Program-made: the position numbers and the translations under genes
The notes under the pieces: model-generated
Databases searched by the model: none
What the model was told of the DNA's origin: nothing
Seen by the model: only the letters and a program-made list of their open reading frames with translations
DNA from: Aequorivita vitellina
GTDB lineage: Bacteria; Bacteroidota; Bacteroidia; Flavobacteriales; Flavobacteriaceae
Direction of reading: 5' to 3'
Assembly: GCF_022008365.1 (NCBI RefSeq)
Contig: NZ_JAIRBA010000004.1
Location: 111,935 to 175,934, forward strand
Length of the DNA: 64,000 nt
Shown: in pieces, positions 47,337 to 55,465 of the stretch
Numbering within the stretch: the first letter of the stretch is position 1
How the letters are laid out: each line of letters starts with the position of its first letter

Positions 47337-47344
47337 TATATTTG
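47337..47344 (+). promoter_or_regulatory. suf operon promoter, -7 element
   Basis: TATATTTG matches TAnnTTTG and is 26 bp before the sufA-like ATG. No clear -33 TTTG is at the expected distance. No IscR-like operator could be identified. Confidence 0.5.
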
Positions 47345-47370
47345 CCCTCTAATTTAGAATTAATCTATAT

Positions 47371-47700
47371 ATGGTTAAAATAAGTGAAGGTGCCAAAAAC
47401 AAAATTGCACAATTGATGGCTGAAGAAGGCTTCAATATTGCAGACGATTTTGTGCGCGTTGGCGTTAAAAGTGGCGGTTGTTCTGGTTTAAGCTACGAAT
47501 TAAAATTTGATCATAGCATTGGCGAAAACGACAAGCTTTTTGAAGAAGACCAAGTTAAAATAGCCATAGACAAAAAAAGCTTTTTATATTTAGTTGGAAC
47601 CACGCTCGAATACAGCGGAGGCCTTAACGGAAAAGGATTCGTTTTTAACAACCCAAATGCCAATAGAACCTGTGGCTGTGGAGAATCTTTTTCACTTTAA
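47371..47700 (+). CDS. sufA: A-type Fe-S carrier (HesB/SufA-like)
   Basis: A-type carrier proteins hold and pass iron-sulfur clusters. The protein has 109 residues. The three ligand cysteines are in VKSGGCSGLSYEL and TCGCGESFSL. Position at the head of the suf operon supports SufA rather than ErpA, though the family cannot be separated by eye. It is separated from sufB by 8 bp. Confidence 0.92.
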   Translation: MVKISEGAKNKIAQLMAEEGFNIADDFVRVGVKSGGCSGLSYELKFDHSIGENDKLFEEDQVKIAIDKKSFLYLVGTTLEYSGGLNGKGFVFNNPNANRTCGCGESFSL

Positions 47701-47708
47701 AACATTAA

Positions 47709-49163
47709 ATGAAGATGAGTAAATATACCGAAGACGATTTAAAAAAAGAATTGGAAACCAAAGAATACGAATATGGTTTCTTTACCGATATAGAATCTGA
47801 CACCTTCCCCGTTGGATTAAATGAAGATGTAGTTCGTGCAATTTCAAAAAAGAAGGACGAGCCAGATTGGATGACCGAATGGCGCTTAGAAGCATTCCGC
47901 TATTGGCAGGAAATGGTAGAACCAGATTGGGCCAATGTACATTATGAAAAGCCCGATTTTCAGGCTATTTCATATTATTCGGCTCCAAATAAAAAACCGA
48001 AATACAATAGTATTGACGAAGTAGATCCCGAACTTTTAGACACGTTTAAAAGACTTGGAATTTCATTAGACGAGCAAAAAAAGCTTGCTGGCGTTGCTGT
48101 AGATATTGTTATGGATTCTGTTTCGGTTGCAACTACGTTCCAAAAAACATTGGCGGAAAAAGGAATTATATTCTGCCCTATTTCAGAAGCTATAAAAGAG
48201 CACCCAGAATTAGTGAGAAAATATTTAGGAACCGTTGTTCCGCAGCGCGATAATTTTTACGCCGCCCTAAACAGTGCCGTTTTTAGCGATGGTTCTTTCT
48301 GCTATATTCCAAAAGGCGTTCGTTGCCCAATGGAGCTTTCTACTTATTTCAGAATTAATCAAGCCGGTACAGGACAGTTTGAAAGAACGCTCGTTATTGC
48401 AGATGAAGGGAGTTACGTAAGTTATTTGGAAGGTTGTACGGCTCCAAGTCGCGATGAAAACCAATTGCACGCAGCAGTAGTAGAATTAATTGCTCTAGAC
48501 GATGCCGAAATAAAATATTCAACCGTGCAAAACTGGTTTCCCGGCGATAAAACCGGAAAAGGTGGTGTTTATAATTTTGTGACCAAAAGAGGTATTTGCG
48601 AAAAGAACGCTAAAATTTCGTGGACGCAAGTAGAAACTGGAAGTGCCGTAACCTGGAAATACCCGAGCTGCATTTTAAAAGGCGATAATTCTATTGGCGA
48701 ATTTTATTCAATTGCAGTAACCAATGATTTTCAGCAAGCCGATACAGGTACAAAAATGATTCACCTAGGAAAAAACACGCGCAGTACCATTATTTCAAAA
48801 GGTATTTCAGCTGGAAAATCGCAGAACAGCTATCGCGGTTTGGTGAAAATTATGCCAAACGCCGAAAATGCACGAAACTTTTCGCAGTGCGATTCGCTGT
48901 TAATGGGCAATAGTTGTGGCGCACACACCTTCCCCTATATTGAAGCTAAAAATAAAACCGCCCAAATAGAACACGAAGCAACCACAAGTAAAATTGGGGA
49001 AGACCAGATTTTCTATTGCAACCAGCGTGGAATTGATACCGAAAAAGCAATTGCGCTCATTGTAAATGGTTTTAGTAAAGAAGTATTAAACAAGCTTCCA
49101 ATGGAATTTGCCGTTGAAGCACAAAAATTATTAGAGATAAGCCTAGAAGGATCTGTAGGGTAA
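47709..49163 (+). CDS. sufB: Fe-S assembly scaffold protein SufB
   Basis: SufB is the scaffold of the SufBCD complex, on which the cluster is built. It has 484 residues, typical. Conserved features include [51 protein letters not shown] and [22 protein letters not shown]. Its cysteines include those in [16 protein letters not shown] and [11 protein letters not shown] regions. The next suf gene is sufC, separated by a small lipoprotein gene. Confidence 0.96.
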   Translation: MKMSKYTEDDLKKELETKEYEYGFFTDIESDTFPVGLNEDVVRAISKKKDEPDWMTEWRLEAFRYWQEMVEPDWANVHYEKPDFQAISYYSAPNKKPKYNSIDEVDPELLDTFKRLGISLDEQKKLAGVAVDIVMDSVSVATTFQKTLAEKGIIFCPISEAIKEHPELVRKYLGTVVPQRDNFYAALNSAVFSDGSFCYIPKGVRCPMELSTYFRINQAGTGQFERTLVIADEGSYVSYLEGCTAPSRDENQLHAAVVELIALDDAEIKYSTVQNWFPGDKTGKGGVYNFVTKRGICEKNAKISWTQVETGSAVTWKYPSCILKGDNSIGEFYSIAVTNDFQQADTGTKMIHLGKNTRSTIISKGISAGKSQNSYRGLVKIMPNAENARNFSQCDSLLMGNSCGAHTFPYIEAKNKTAQIEHEATTSKIGEDQIFYCNQRGIDTEKAIALIVNGFSKEVLNKLPMEFAVEAQKLLEISLEGSVG

Positions 49164-49243
49164 TATTTTTGTCTTTTGGCTATCGCTCTAAATAGACATT
49201 AATAAGAATCTTACTTTTTTATAACCTAAACACTCATTTTATT

Positions 49244-49663
49244 ATGAAAAAAATCTTTTTGATGCTAATGCTTTCGGCAGCAGTTTTTTCCTGTAAAAAT
49301 TCAGAAGAAAAAGATAAAACTACTGAAGAAATAACCACAGAAGAAGCAGCGACAAACGCAGACAATTTTAATGCCTTTAAAGGAGATTATATAGATTCTA
49401 ACGGCGCAGTTGTACTAATGGGAACCAATTTTATTTACGGTGTAAAACGCAACGACATTTCAGACCAACTCTCAAAGCAAGTTGCCGCCGTAAAAGAAAA
49501 CGATTTTGATATGGTAAACGTAGTTGTTAGAGGCACCGTATCTAAAAATACCGATACCGACAGTGAGTGGGAAGAGGTAATTACAATTAATGAAATTTTG
49601 AGGGTAAGTGATAAACCTTCAGAAGCAGATATAAAATTTGAAGAATCAGCAAAGAACAATTAA
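49244..49663 (+). CDS. Small lipoprotein within suf operon
   Basis: This is a 139-residue exported lipoprotein with the lipobox AVFSC (Cys17). A Glu/Thr-rich linker is followed by a compact beta-rich domain containing NAFKGDYIDSNGAVVLMGTNF. I do not recognise the family. It lies between sufB and sufC, 80 bp after sufB, and its stop is just before the sufC start. It is probably transcribed with them but there is no reason in its sequence to link it to Fe-S assembly. Confidence 0.7.
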   Translation: MKKIFLMLMLSAAVFSCKNSEEKDKTTEEITTEEAATNADNFNAFKGDYIDSNGAVVLMGTNFIYGVKRNDISDQLSKQVAAVKENDFDMVNVVVRGTVSKNTDTDSEWEEVITINEILRVSDKPSEADIKFEESAKNN

Positions 49664-49664
49664 C

Positions 49665-50414
49665 ATGTTAAAAATAAAAGATTTACACGCCGGCCTTGAC
49701 GGAAAAGACATACTACAAGGTATAAACTTAGAAGTAAAAGCAGGTGAAGTACACGCAATAATGGGCCCTAACGGCTCCGGAAAAAGTACATTAGCTTCTG
49801 TAGTAGCAGGAAAAGAAGAATTTGACGTTACTAGAGGTTATATCACTTTTGAAAATCATGACATTTCAGAATTAGATCCAGAGGAAAGAGCACACAAAGG
49901 CATCTTTCTTTCGTTTCAATATCCTGTAGAAATTCCGGGCGTTTCGGTGACCAACTTTATAAAAACAGCTATCAACGAAACTCGCAAGTCTAAAGGACAA
50001 GCAGACATGCCAGCTTCTGAAATGCTTAAAATGATTAAAGAAAAAGCAGATATGTTGGAAATTGATCGCAAGTTTCTTTCGCGTTCCTTAAACGAAGGTT
50101 TTTCAGGAGGTGAAAAAAAACGCAACGAGATTTTCCAAATGGCAATGTTAGATCCAAAACTCGCCATTCTTGACGAGACCGATTCTGGGTTAGATATTGA
50201 TGCTTTAAAAGTTGTTGCAAAAGGAGTAAACAAACTAAAAAGCGACGACAACGCCGTAATTGTTATTACACACTATCAACGTCTGTTAGATTATATAATT
50301 CCAGATTTCGTTCACGTAATTATGGACGGAAAAATAGTAAAATCTGGCACCAAAGAACTGGCTTACGAGTTAGAAGAAAAAGGGTACGACTGGATTAAGG
50401 AAGAATTGGTATAA
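49665..50414 (+). CDS. sufC: Fe-S assembly ATPase SufC
   Basis: SufC is the ABC-type ATPase of SufBCD, with 249 residues. Walker A MGPNGSGKSTL at about residues 34-44, the Q-loop SFQYPVEIPG, the signature SGGEKKR, Walker B AILDETDSGLDID and the H-loop ITHYQR are present. The ATG at 49665 is used; an in-frame TTG at 49638 would overlap the preceding gene. A four-helix-bundle insertion follows instead of sufD. Confidence 0.96.
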   Translation: MLKIKDLHAGLDGKDILQGINLEVKAGEVHAIMGPNGSGKSTLASVVAGKEEFDVTRGYITFENHDISELDPEERAHKGIFLSFQYPVEIPGVSVTNFIKTAINETRKSKGQADMPASEMLKMIKEKADMLEIDRKFLSRSLNEGFSGGEKKRNEIFQMAMLDPKLAILDETDSGLDIDALKVVAKGVNKLKSDDNAVIVITHYQRLLDYIIPDFVHVIMDGKIVKSGTKELAYELEEKGYDWIKEELV

Positions 50415-50419
50415 AAAAT

Positions 50420-50454
50420 TAGTTTCTAATTCCTGGTTTCTAGTTTCTGGTTTA
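50420..50454 (+). repeat. Left heptad array before the four-helix-bundle gene
   Basis: Five 7-bp units in one phase occupy 50420-50454, of the type TAGTTTC and TGGTTTC (one copy, TAATTCC, is degenerate). The unit rotates to GTTTCTR. The array is just after the sufC stop and 18 bp before the four-helix-bundle ATG. It is inverted relative to the right array. Confidence 0.85.
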
Positions 50455-50472
50455 ATTAAAAGAGATTTAATT

Positions 50473-50862
50473 ATGGCTACAATTGAAAAGTTTGAGGATT
50501 TGGACATTTGGAAAGAAGCAAGACTACTTTCAAAAGAAATAATCCTTCTTTCAAGAAATACCGAATTAAAAAATGATTATCGACTTAGAGACCAAATAAA
50601 AGGCGCATCCGGCTCGGTTATGGATAACATAGCCGAAGGTTTTGAACGGGACGGGAACTTAGAATTTAGACAATTTTTATCAATCGCGAAAGGTTCGGCC
50701 GGAGAATCTCGCTCACAATTATACAGGGTTTTCGATTCTGATTATATTTCTGAATAGGAACTTTCATCGTTGGTTGAGAGATATATGAGTTTGAGTAAAC
50801 GAATTGCCAACTTTATAATTTATCTAAACACTAATAATTATAAAGGCAACAAGTTCAAATAA
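50473..50862 (+). pseudogene. Four-helix-bundle (23S-IVS/Avd type) gene with in-frame amber
   Basis: The frame starts at 50473 and codes for the TIGR02436-type four-helix-bundle (S23/IVS) family: FEDLDIWKEARLLSKEI, DQIKGASGSVMDNIAEGFER and RQFLSIAKGSAGESRSQLYR are typical. At 50755-50757 a TAG follows YISE. Reading on in the same frame gives ELSSLVERYMSLSKRIANFI and an end in YKGNKFK with TAA at 50860-50862, for 129 codons in all. The family is about 120 residues and ends in this way, so TAG is one substituted codon. The gene is either recently inactivated or read through. It lies between sufC and sufD, bracketed by heptad arrays. Confidence 0.87.
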
Positions 50863-50895
50863 CTTGAAACCAGAAACACAAAACTTGAAACAAAA
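50850..50895 (+). repeat. Right heptad array and foldback at gene end
   Basis: CAAGTT at 50850-50855 pairs with AACTTG at 50861-50866, so the gene's stop codon lies inside a small hairpin. From 50861 five heptads in one phase follow: AACTTGA, AACCAGA, AACACAA, AACTTGA, AACAAAA. Their reverse complements rotate to GTTTCAA and GTTTCTG, the same unit type as the left array. Confidence 0.83.
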
Positions 50896-50903
50896 ATTTC
50901 ATT

Positions 50904-52217
50904 ATGAGTTTTAAAGACAAATTATTATCATCATACATCGGACTCGAAGATTACTTAGAGTTTGATTCACCATTACACGATGTGCGAAACAATGCCATTA
51001 AAATTTTTGAGGAAAAAGGATTTCCTACAAAAAAGGATGAGGAGTGGAAGTACACTTCGCTCAATGCGTTGCTCAAGCCAGACTACAGTGTCTATTCTAC
51101 AAAAGAACGGAATGTTGAACTGAAAAACGTACGCAAATATTTTCTTCACGAAATAGATACGTACAAACTTGTTTTTGTAGATGGGGTTTATAGCTCTTTC
51201 CTTTCAGAAACTACGCACGACACATTGGATGTTTGCTTAATGTCTGCCGCTTTAAACAAGAGTAAGTACAAAGCAGTAATCGAGGCTTATTTTAACAAAG
51301 CCGCAAAAAGCGATAGCCTAACTGCGTTGAATACGGCTTTTACCAAAGAAGGCGCATATATTCACATTCCGGCGCATAAAGAGGTTGAAAAACCAATTGA
51401 AATCATCAATTTTTCAACGGGCAATGAAGCAGCAATGTTTCTTCAACCCCGTAATTTAATTGTGGTGGGCGAAAATGCGCACGTTCAAATTATAGAGCGT
51501 CACCAAAGCCTTTCCAGCAATGCGGTTTTAACCAATTCGGTAACCGAGATTTTTGCCGAAAAGCGCGCGTATGTAGATTACTATAAAATTCAAAACGATG
51601 AAGCATCTGCTTCATTGATTGACAATACATACATTTCGCAGCAACGCGATACGGTTTGCCGCGTGCATACATTTGCTTTTGGTGGAAATTTAGTTCGCAA
51701 CAACCTCAACTTTTATCAAAAAGGCGAGAATTGCGATTCCACATTAAAAGGAGTTACCATTCTTGAAGGAAAGCAACACGTAGACCACAACACTTTGGTG
51801 CACCATATTGCACCAAACTGCGAAAGTCACCAAGATTACAAAGGGCTGTTTGCAGAATCGTCTACGGGTGTTTTCAACGGAAAAATAATTGTTGAAAAAG
51901 ATGCTCAAAAAACCGATGCTTTTCAGCAAAACAACAACATTTTAATTGACGATAAAGCTACGATAAACGCAAAACCACAGTTAGAAATTTTTGCAGATGA
52001 TGTAAAATGTTCGCACGGGTGTACCATTGGTCAGTTTGATGAAGAAGCGCTTTTCTACCTTCGAAGTAGAGGAATTGGTTTAAAAGAAGCCCGCGCTTTA
52101 TTGATGTATGCTTTCGCAAACACCGTTTTAGAAAGTGTAAAAATACCGGAACTGAAAACGCGAATTAACAAGCTTATTGCCAATAAAATTGGAGTGAGTT
52201 TGGGGTTTGAGCTTTAA
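50904..52217 (+). CDS. sufD: Fe-S assembly protein SufD
   Basis: SufD completes the SufBC2D complex and is thought to help iron acquisition. The 437-residue protein has the SUF_FeS beta-helical core with EEWKYTSLNALLKPDY, HVQIIERHQSLSSNAVLTNSV and DVKCSHGCTIGQFDEEALFYLRSRG, a SufD hallmark. It follows the four-helix-bundle insertion and ends 93 bp before sufS, across a hairpin. Confidence 0.95.
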   Translation: MSFKDKLLSSYIGLEDYLEFDSPLHDVRNNAIKIFEEKGFPTKKDEEWKYTSLNALLKPDYSVYSTKERNVELKNVRKYFLHEIDTYKLVFVDGVYSSFLSETTHDTLDVCLMSAALNKSKYKAVIEAYFNKAAKSDSLTALNTAFTKEGAYIHIPAHKEVEKPIEIINFSTGNEAAMFLQPRNLIVVGENAHVQIIERHQSLSSNAVLTNSVTEIFAEKRAYVDYYKIQNDEASASLIDNTYISQQRDTVCRVHTFAFGGNLVRNNLNFYQKGENCDSTLKGVTILEGKQHVDHNTLVHHIAPNCESHQDYKGLFAESSTGVFNGKIIVEKDAQKTDAFQQNNNILIDDKATINAKPQLEIFADDVKCSHGCTIGQFDEEALFYLRSRGIGLKEARALLMYAFANTVLESVKIPELKTRINKLIANKIGVSLGFEL

Positions 52218-52228
52218 AAAACACAACT

Positions 52229-52268
52229 GCGAATACACGCATAATTATATTTTCGTTCGTGTATTCGC
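52229..52268 (+). promoter_or_regulatory. Perfect 11-bp hairpin between sufD and sufS
   Basis: GCGAATACACG (52229-52239) pairs perfectly with CGTGTATTCGC (52258-52268) around an 18-nt loop. No T-tract follows. It resembles intergenic REP-type palindromes I recall from other Flavobacteriaceae. A partial terminator or mRNA stabiliser inside the operon is possible. Confidence 0.6.
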
Positions 52269-52310
52269 GGTAAAACTCCATCTCGAGTTTTAAATTCAAA
52301 AAAATTCAAA

Positions 52311-53528
52311 ATGTCTTTCAACCTCCAAAAAATACGCAGCGATTTCCCCATCCTTTCCCGAGAGGTAAACGGTTATCCGCTGGTGTATTTGGACAATGCG
52401 GCCACTTCGCAAAAACCGAAGCAGGTTATTGATGCAATTGTAGATTATTACAGCAATTACAACGCAAACATCCACCGCGGCGTGCACACACTTTCGCAGG
52501 AAGCAACAGATGCTTACGAAGCTGCACGTCACAAAATTCAAGCGCATTTTAACGCGAAAGAAGCCTGCGAAATCATTTTTACTGCAGGCACAACCCACGG
52601 TATAAACTTGGTGGCAAACGGTTTTTCTGAAATATTAAAAAAAGGCGACGAAATAATTGTTTCAGCAATGGAGCACCACAGTAATATAGTGCCGTGGCAA
52701 ATGCTTTGCGAAAAAACAGGAGCTGTTTTAAAAGTAATTCCGATGAATGAGGAAGGCGTTTTAGTTTTTTCAGAATACAAAAAACTGCTTTCCAATAAAA
52801 CGAAACTTGTATTTGTAAATCATATTTCAAATGCACTGGGAACCATTAACCCAATTAAAAAAATAATTGAAAAAGCACACCAAGTGGGAGCCGCTGTGCT
52901 TGTTGACGGCGCACAATCTTGTTCGCATATAAAACCCGATCTTCAAAAACTGGATGTTGATTTCTACGTAACCTCAGCCCACAAAATGTGCGGACCCACT
53001 GGCGTCGGAATTCTTTATATGAAAGAAGCTTGGGGCAATAAACTTGCACCCTACCAAGGTGGAGGCGAAATGATTGCCGAAGTAACTTTTGAAAAAACGA
53101 CTTACGCAGGTTTGCCACATAAGTTTGAAGCTGGCACGCCAAACATTTGTGGCGGAATCGCTTTTGGTGCAGCCATTGACTATTTAAACGAAATAGGGTT
53201 CGAGGCAATTGAAGCCCACGAAAATGAGCTTCTAAAATACGCTACAGAACAACTTTTAGAAATAGAAGGTCTAAAAATTTACGGTACTGGCCCCGATAAA
53301 ACCTCGGTAGTTTCCTTTAATATAGAAGGAATCCATCCGTACGATATCGGGACAATTGTTGATAAACTTGGCATTGCCGTCCGCACGGGGCATCATTGTG
53401 CTCAACCCATTATGGATTTTTATAAAATTCCGGGAACCGTGCGTGCTTCCTTCGCATTTTATAATACTTTAGAAGAAGTTGATGCCTTGGTAAATGCAGT
53501 GAAGAAAGCTAAAATGATGTTAAGTTAA
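52311..53528 (+). CDS. sufS: Cysteine desulfurase SufS
   Basis: SufS draws sulfur from cysteine for Fe-S assembly. The 405-residue protein is a class V aminotransferase-fold, PLP-dependent group II desulfurase: the PLP-Lys is in TSAHKMCGPTGVGILY, and the substrate Cys in RTGHHCAQP. GTTHGINLVANG and EHHSN also fit. It would receive SufE (encoded 500 bp downstream) as sulfur acceptor. Follows sufD across a hairpin. Confidence 0.96.
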   Translation: MSFNLQKIRSDFPILSREVNGYPLVYLDNAATSQKPKQVIDAIVDYYSNYNANIHRGVHTLSQEATDAYEAARHKIQAHFNAKEACEIIFTAGTTHGINLVANGFSEILKKGDEIIVSAMEHHSNIVPWQMLCEKTGAVLKVIPMNEEGVLVFSEYKKLLSNKTKLVFVNHISNALGTINPIKKIIEKAHQVGAAVLVDGAQSCSHIKPDLQKLDVDFYVTSAHKMCGPTGVGILYMKEAWGNKLAPYQGGGEMIAEVTFEKTTYAGLPHKFEAGTPNICGGIAFGAAIDYLNEIGFEAIEAHENELLKYATEQLLEIEGLKIYGTGPDKTSVVSFNIEGIHPYDIGTIVDKLGIAVRTGHHCAQPIMDFYKIPGTVRASFAFYNTLEEVDALVNAVKKAKMMLS

Positions 53529-53547
53529 CCCGTTGCTTAAAGTTAAA

Positions 53548-53575
53548 ACTTGAACTTTGATGTTCAACTTTAAAA
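53548..53575 (+). repeat. Short heptad/foldback array after sufS
   Basis: AACTTGA (53548-53554) is the same heptad as in the right array of the four-helix-bundle locus and is followed in phase by ACTTTGA, TGTTCAA and CTTTAAA. TTGAAC-6-GTTCAA forms a perfect small hairpin. Less regular than the other arrays. Confidence 0.5.
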
Positions 53576-53583
53576 CAAAAACT

Positions 53584-54021
53584 ATGAAAACACTTGCCAC
53601 ATTTTCAATTTTAATTTTTACAGTATTTTACTCTGGTTGCGACGAGACTAAAAAAGTAATTGATGTTGCCGGAAGTGTACAATTAACAGGCAGTTACACG
53701 GTTTCTGCCCTAAACGGAAAGAAACTTGTAAGCACTACAAACCCAACGTTTACCATGTCTGCAATAGACAATTCATTTCGTGGTACGACTGGTTGTAACT
53801 CGGTTTTTGGCAATTACACCATAGACCTTTACGCAATTAATTTCGGTGATCTTGCGGTGAGCGAAAAATATTGTTCAGAAAAAGAAATTATGAAAACCGA
53901 ACGCGATTTTTTAAATGCACTCAACAATACTGGCTCATACGCCATTGAGAATGGGTTACTTACATTTTATTCAAAAACAGACCGCAGCGTATTGTTAATT
54001 GCGAAAAAAGATGAGAAATAA
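53584..54021 (+). CDS. META-domain lipoprotein
   Basis: This is a 145-residue exported lipoprotein, with the lipobox YSGC (Cys about 19) from the ATG at 53584. A META domain (DUF306) follows: GSYTVSALNGKKLV, FTMSAIDNSFRGTTGCNSVFGNY and FGDLAVSEKYCSEKE contain the motif GCNxxxG and a Cys pair. META proteins (HslJ-like) are linked to heat or envelope stress. The earlier in-frame ATG at 53557 lies in the heptad region, so the later one is preferred. It sits between sufS and sufE without known link. Confidence 0.83.
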   Translation: MKTLATFSILIFTVFYSGCDETKKVIDVAGSVQLTGSYTVSALNGKKLVSTTNPTFTMSAIDNSFRGTTGCNSVFGNYTIDLYAINFGDLAVSEKYCSEKEIMKTERDFLNALNNTGSYAIENGLLTFYSKTDRSVLLIAKKDEK

Positions 54022-54032
54022 GAAAACACATT

Positions 54033-54458
54033 ATGACGATTGAAGAAATACAGGAGGAATTAATAGACGAGTTTTCAATGTTCGACGACTGGATGCAGCG
54101 TTATGAATATATGATAGATTTGGGCAAATCGCTTCCGCTGATTGATGAAAAATTAAAGAATGACGACAAGCTTATTAAAGGCTGCCAAAGTAAAGTATGG
54201 CTAAATTCTGAAATGAAAGATGGCCGAATTATTTTCACTGCAGATAGCGACGCCATAATTACCAAAGGAATAATCGCGGTTTTGGTGCGCGTTTTTTCAG
54301 ACCAAAAACCACAAGCTATTCTTGATGCGAATACCGATTTTATTGATGAAATTGGATTGAAAGAACACCTTTCTCCCACCCGTGCAAACGGATTAGTCTC
54401 TATGATAAAGCAAATGAAAATGTATGCCTTAGCATACCAAACACAAGTAAAAAATTAA
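54033..54458 (+). CDS. sufE: Sulfur acceptor protein SufE
   Basis: SufE takes sulfur from SufS and passes it to SufB. It has 141 residues; GCQSKVWL contains the acceptor Cys and family hallmark. FDDWMQRYEYMIDLGKSLP at the start and GLKEHLSPTRANGLVSMIKQMK at the end match SufE. It is 12 bp after the META lipoprotein and 5 bp before the sufT-like gene. Confidence 0.94.
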   Translation: MTIEEIQEELIDEFSMFDDWMQRYEYMIDLGKSLPLIDEKLKNDDKLIKGCQSKVWLNSEMKDGRIIFTADSDAIITKGIIAVLVRVFSDQKPQAILDANTDFIDEIGLKEHLSPTRANGLVSMIKQMKMYALAYQTQVKN

Positions 54459-54462
54459 ACAA

Positions 54463-54792
54463 ATGGAAGCAGATACCCAAATAGACATGGCCGAATTAGG
54501 CGAAAAAATAATAGCAGTTATAAAAACTATTTACGATCCAGAAATTCCGGTAGATATTTATGAACTCGGACTTATTTATGACGTTTTTATAAACGAAGAC
54601 CGCGAAGTAAAAATATTGATGACGCTTACAACGCCAAACTGCCCAGTAGCCGAAAGCTTACCGATGGAAGTAGAAGAAAAAGTGAAGTCGATGAAGATGA
54701 TAACTGATGCGGAGGTAGAAATAACCTTCGACCCACCTTGGACACAAGAGCTAATGAGCGATGAAGCAAAACTGGAACTGGGGATGCTTTAA
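54463..54792 (+). CDS. sufT: SufT-like (DUF59/MIP18) Fe-S maturation protein
   Basis: This is a 109-residue MIP18-type protein (DUF59), a single domain with EIPVDIYELGLIYDVFIN and the conserved Cys in TTPNCPVAESLP, then VEITFDPPWTQELMSDEAKLELG. SUF-linked members (SufT/PaaD-like) help place clusters in target proteins. The position right after sufE (5 bp) supports that. It lacks the extended C-terminal Cys motif of PaaD. Confidence 0.88.
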   Translation: MEADTQIDMAELGEKIIAVIKTIYDPEIPVDIYELGLIYDVFINEDREVKILMTLTTPNCPVAESLPMEVEEKVKSMKMITDAEVEITFDPPWTQELMSDEAKLELGML

Positions 54793-54795
54793 AAT

Positions 54796-54841
54796 GGCTG
54801 TAGGCTGTAGGCTAAAAAGCAACTCTGAACTCATAACTATA
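54796..54841 (+). repeat. Heptad array between sufT-like and DUF2480 genes
   Basis: GGCTGTA occurs twice, followed by GGCTAAA, in one phase (54796-54816). After a 4-bp gap, AACTCTG, AACTCAT and AACTATA are also in phase (54821-54841). Their reverse complements match the GTTATGA and GTTCAGA units of the atpD-atpC array, 40 kb away. Confidence 0.8.
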
Positions 54842-54847
54842 TAAAAA

Positions 54848-55360
54848 GTGCCTGAAGAAATCATAAATCGCGTAGCGAACAGTAAATTGGTAACCTTTAA
54901 CTTGGAAGATTTATATCCAAAAGGCGAACGGATTGCTTTCGATATTTCGCAATGGTTATTGGAAGGCATCGTACTTCGCGAAAGTGATTTTCGGGAAAAG
55001 GCAAATAACCACGATTGGAGTCAATACCAAGGTAAATATGTGGCGCTCTTTTGCAGTACCGATGCTATTGTTCCCGGTTGGGCATATTTACTTTTATCGA
55101 TTCACTTATCTCCCTTTGCTGCCAAAGTAACCGTTGGAAGTTTGGAAGAACTGGAAAGCATTCTTTTTGCCGAATTACTTCAAAATTTGGATGTTTCAGA
55201 ATATACAGACAAACCGGTTATCATCAAAGGTTGCGCCCACAAACCCATTCCGCAAAATGCGTATGTACTTTTGGCCCAAAAACTTCAGCCTGTTGCAAAA
55301 AGCATTATGTATGGCGAAGCTTGCTCTTCTGTTCCCCTTTACAAAAAGAAACGAAAATAG
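54848..55360 (+). CDS. DUF2480 protein
   Basis: This is a 170-residue cytoplasmic protein of the Bacteroidota DUF2480 family, with IAFDISQWLLEGIVLRESDFRE and GCAHKPIPQNAYVLLAQKLQPVAKSIMYGEACSSVPLYKK. The conserved Cys residues (C near CSTDAIVPGW, GCAHK and EACS) are notable. Being last in the suf operon makes Fe-S biogenesis or binding a reasonable but unproven role. The GTG start at 54848 follows the heptad array. Confidence 0.8.
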   Translation: MPEEIINRVANSKLVTFNLEDLYPKGERIAFDISQWLLEGIVLRESDFREKANNHDWSQYQGKYVALFCSTDAIVPGWAYLLLSIHLSPFAAKVTVGSLEELESILFAELLQNLDVSEYTDKPVIIKGCAHKPIPQNAYVLLAQKLQPVAKSIMYGEACSSVPLYKKKRK

Positions 55361-55409
55361 TGTTGCTATTAAATATTTCTTAAAAAGACACCTAAACCTC
55401 ATCGTTTTA

Positions 55410-55441
55410 TTGTGACTTGCCTAAAAGTGTGAGTATTTTTG
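55410..55441 (+). promoter_or_regulatory. Promoter of DUF3078 gene
   Basis: TTG at 55410-55412 and TATTTTTG at 55434-55441, with a 21-nt spacer, match the Bacteroidota promoter. The ATG at 55466 is 24 bp downstream. An upstream in-frame TTG at 55439 overlaps the promoter and is unlikely as a start. Confidence 0.65.
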
Positions 55442-55465
55442 CCAAAATTAAAACTTCCAAAAAAG

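Noticed and set aside
49638..49664. Earlier TTG start for sufC
   Set aside because: It overlaps the preceding lipoprotein gene and adds residues absent from the family.
50473..50862. Diversity-generating retroelement
   Set aside because: The four-helix-bundle protein is Avd-like, but there is no reverse transcriptase, no template or variable repeat pair and no adenine-biased target nearby.
50473..50862. 23S rRNA intervening sequence
   Set aside because: The gene lies between sufC and sufD; no rRNA sequence flanks it.
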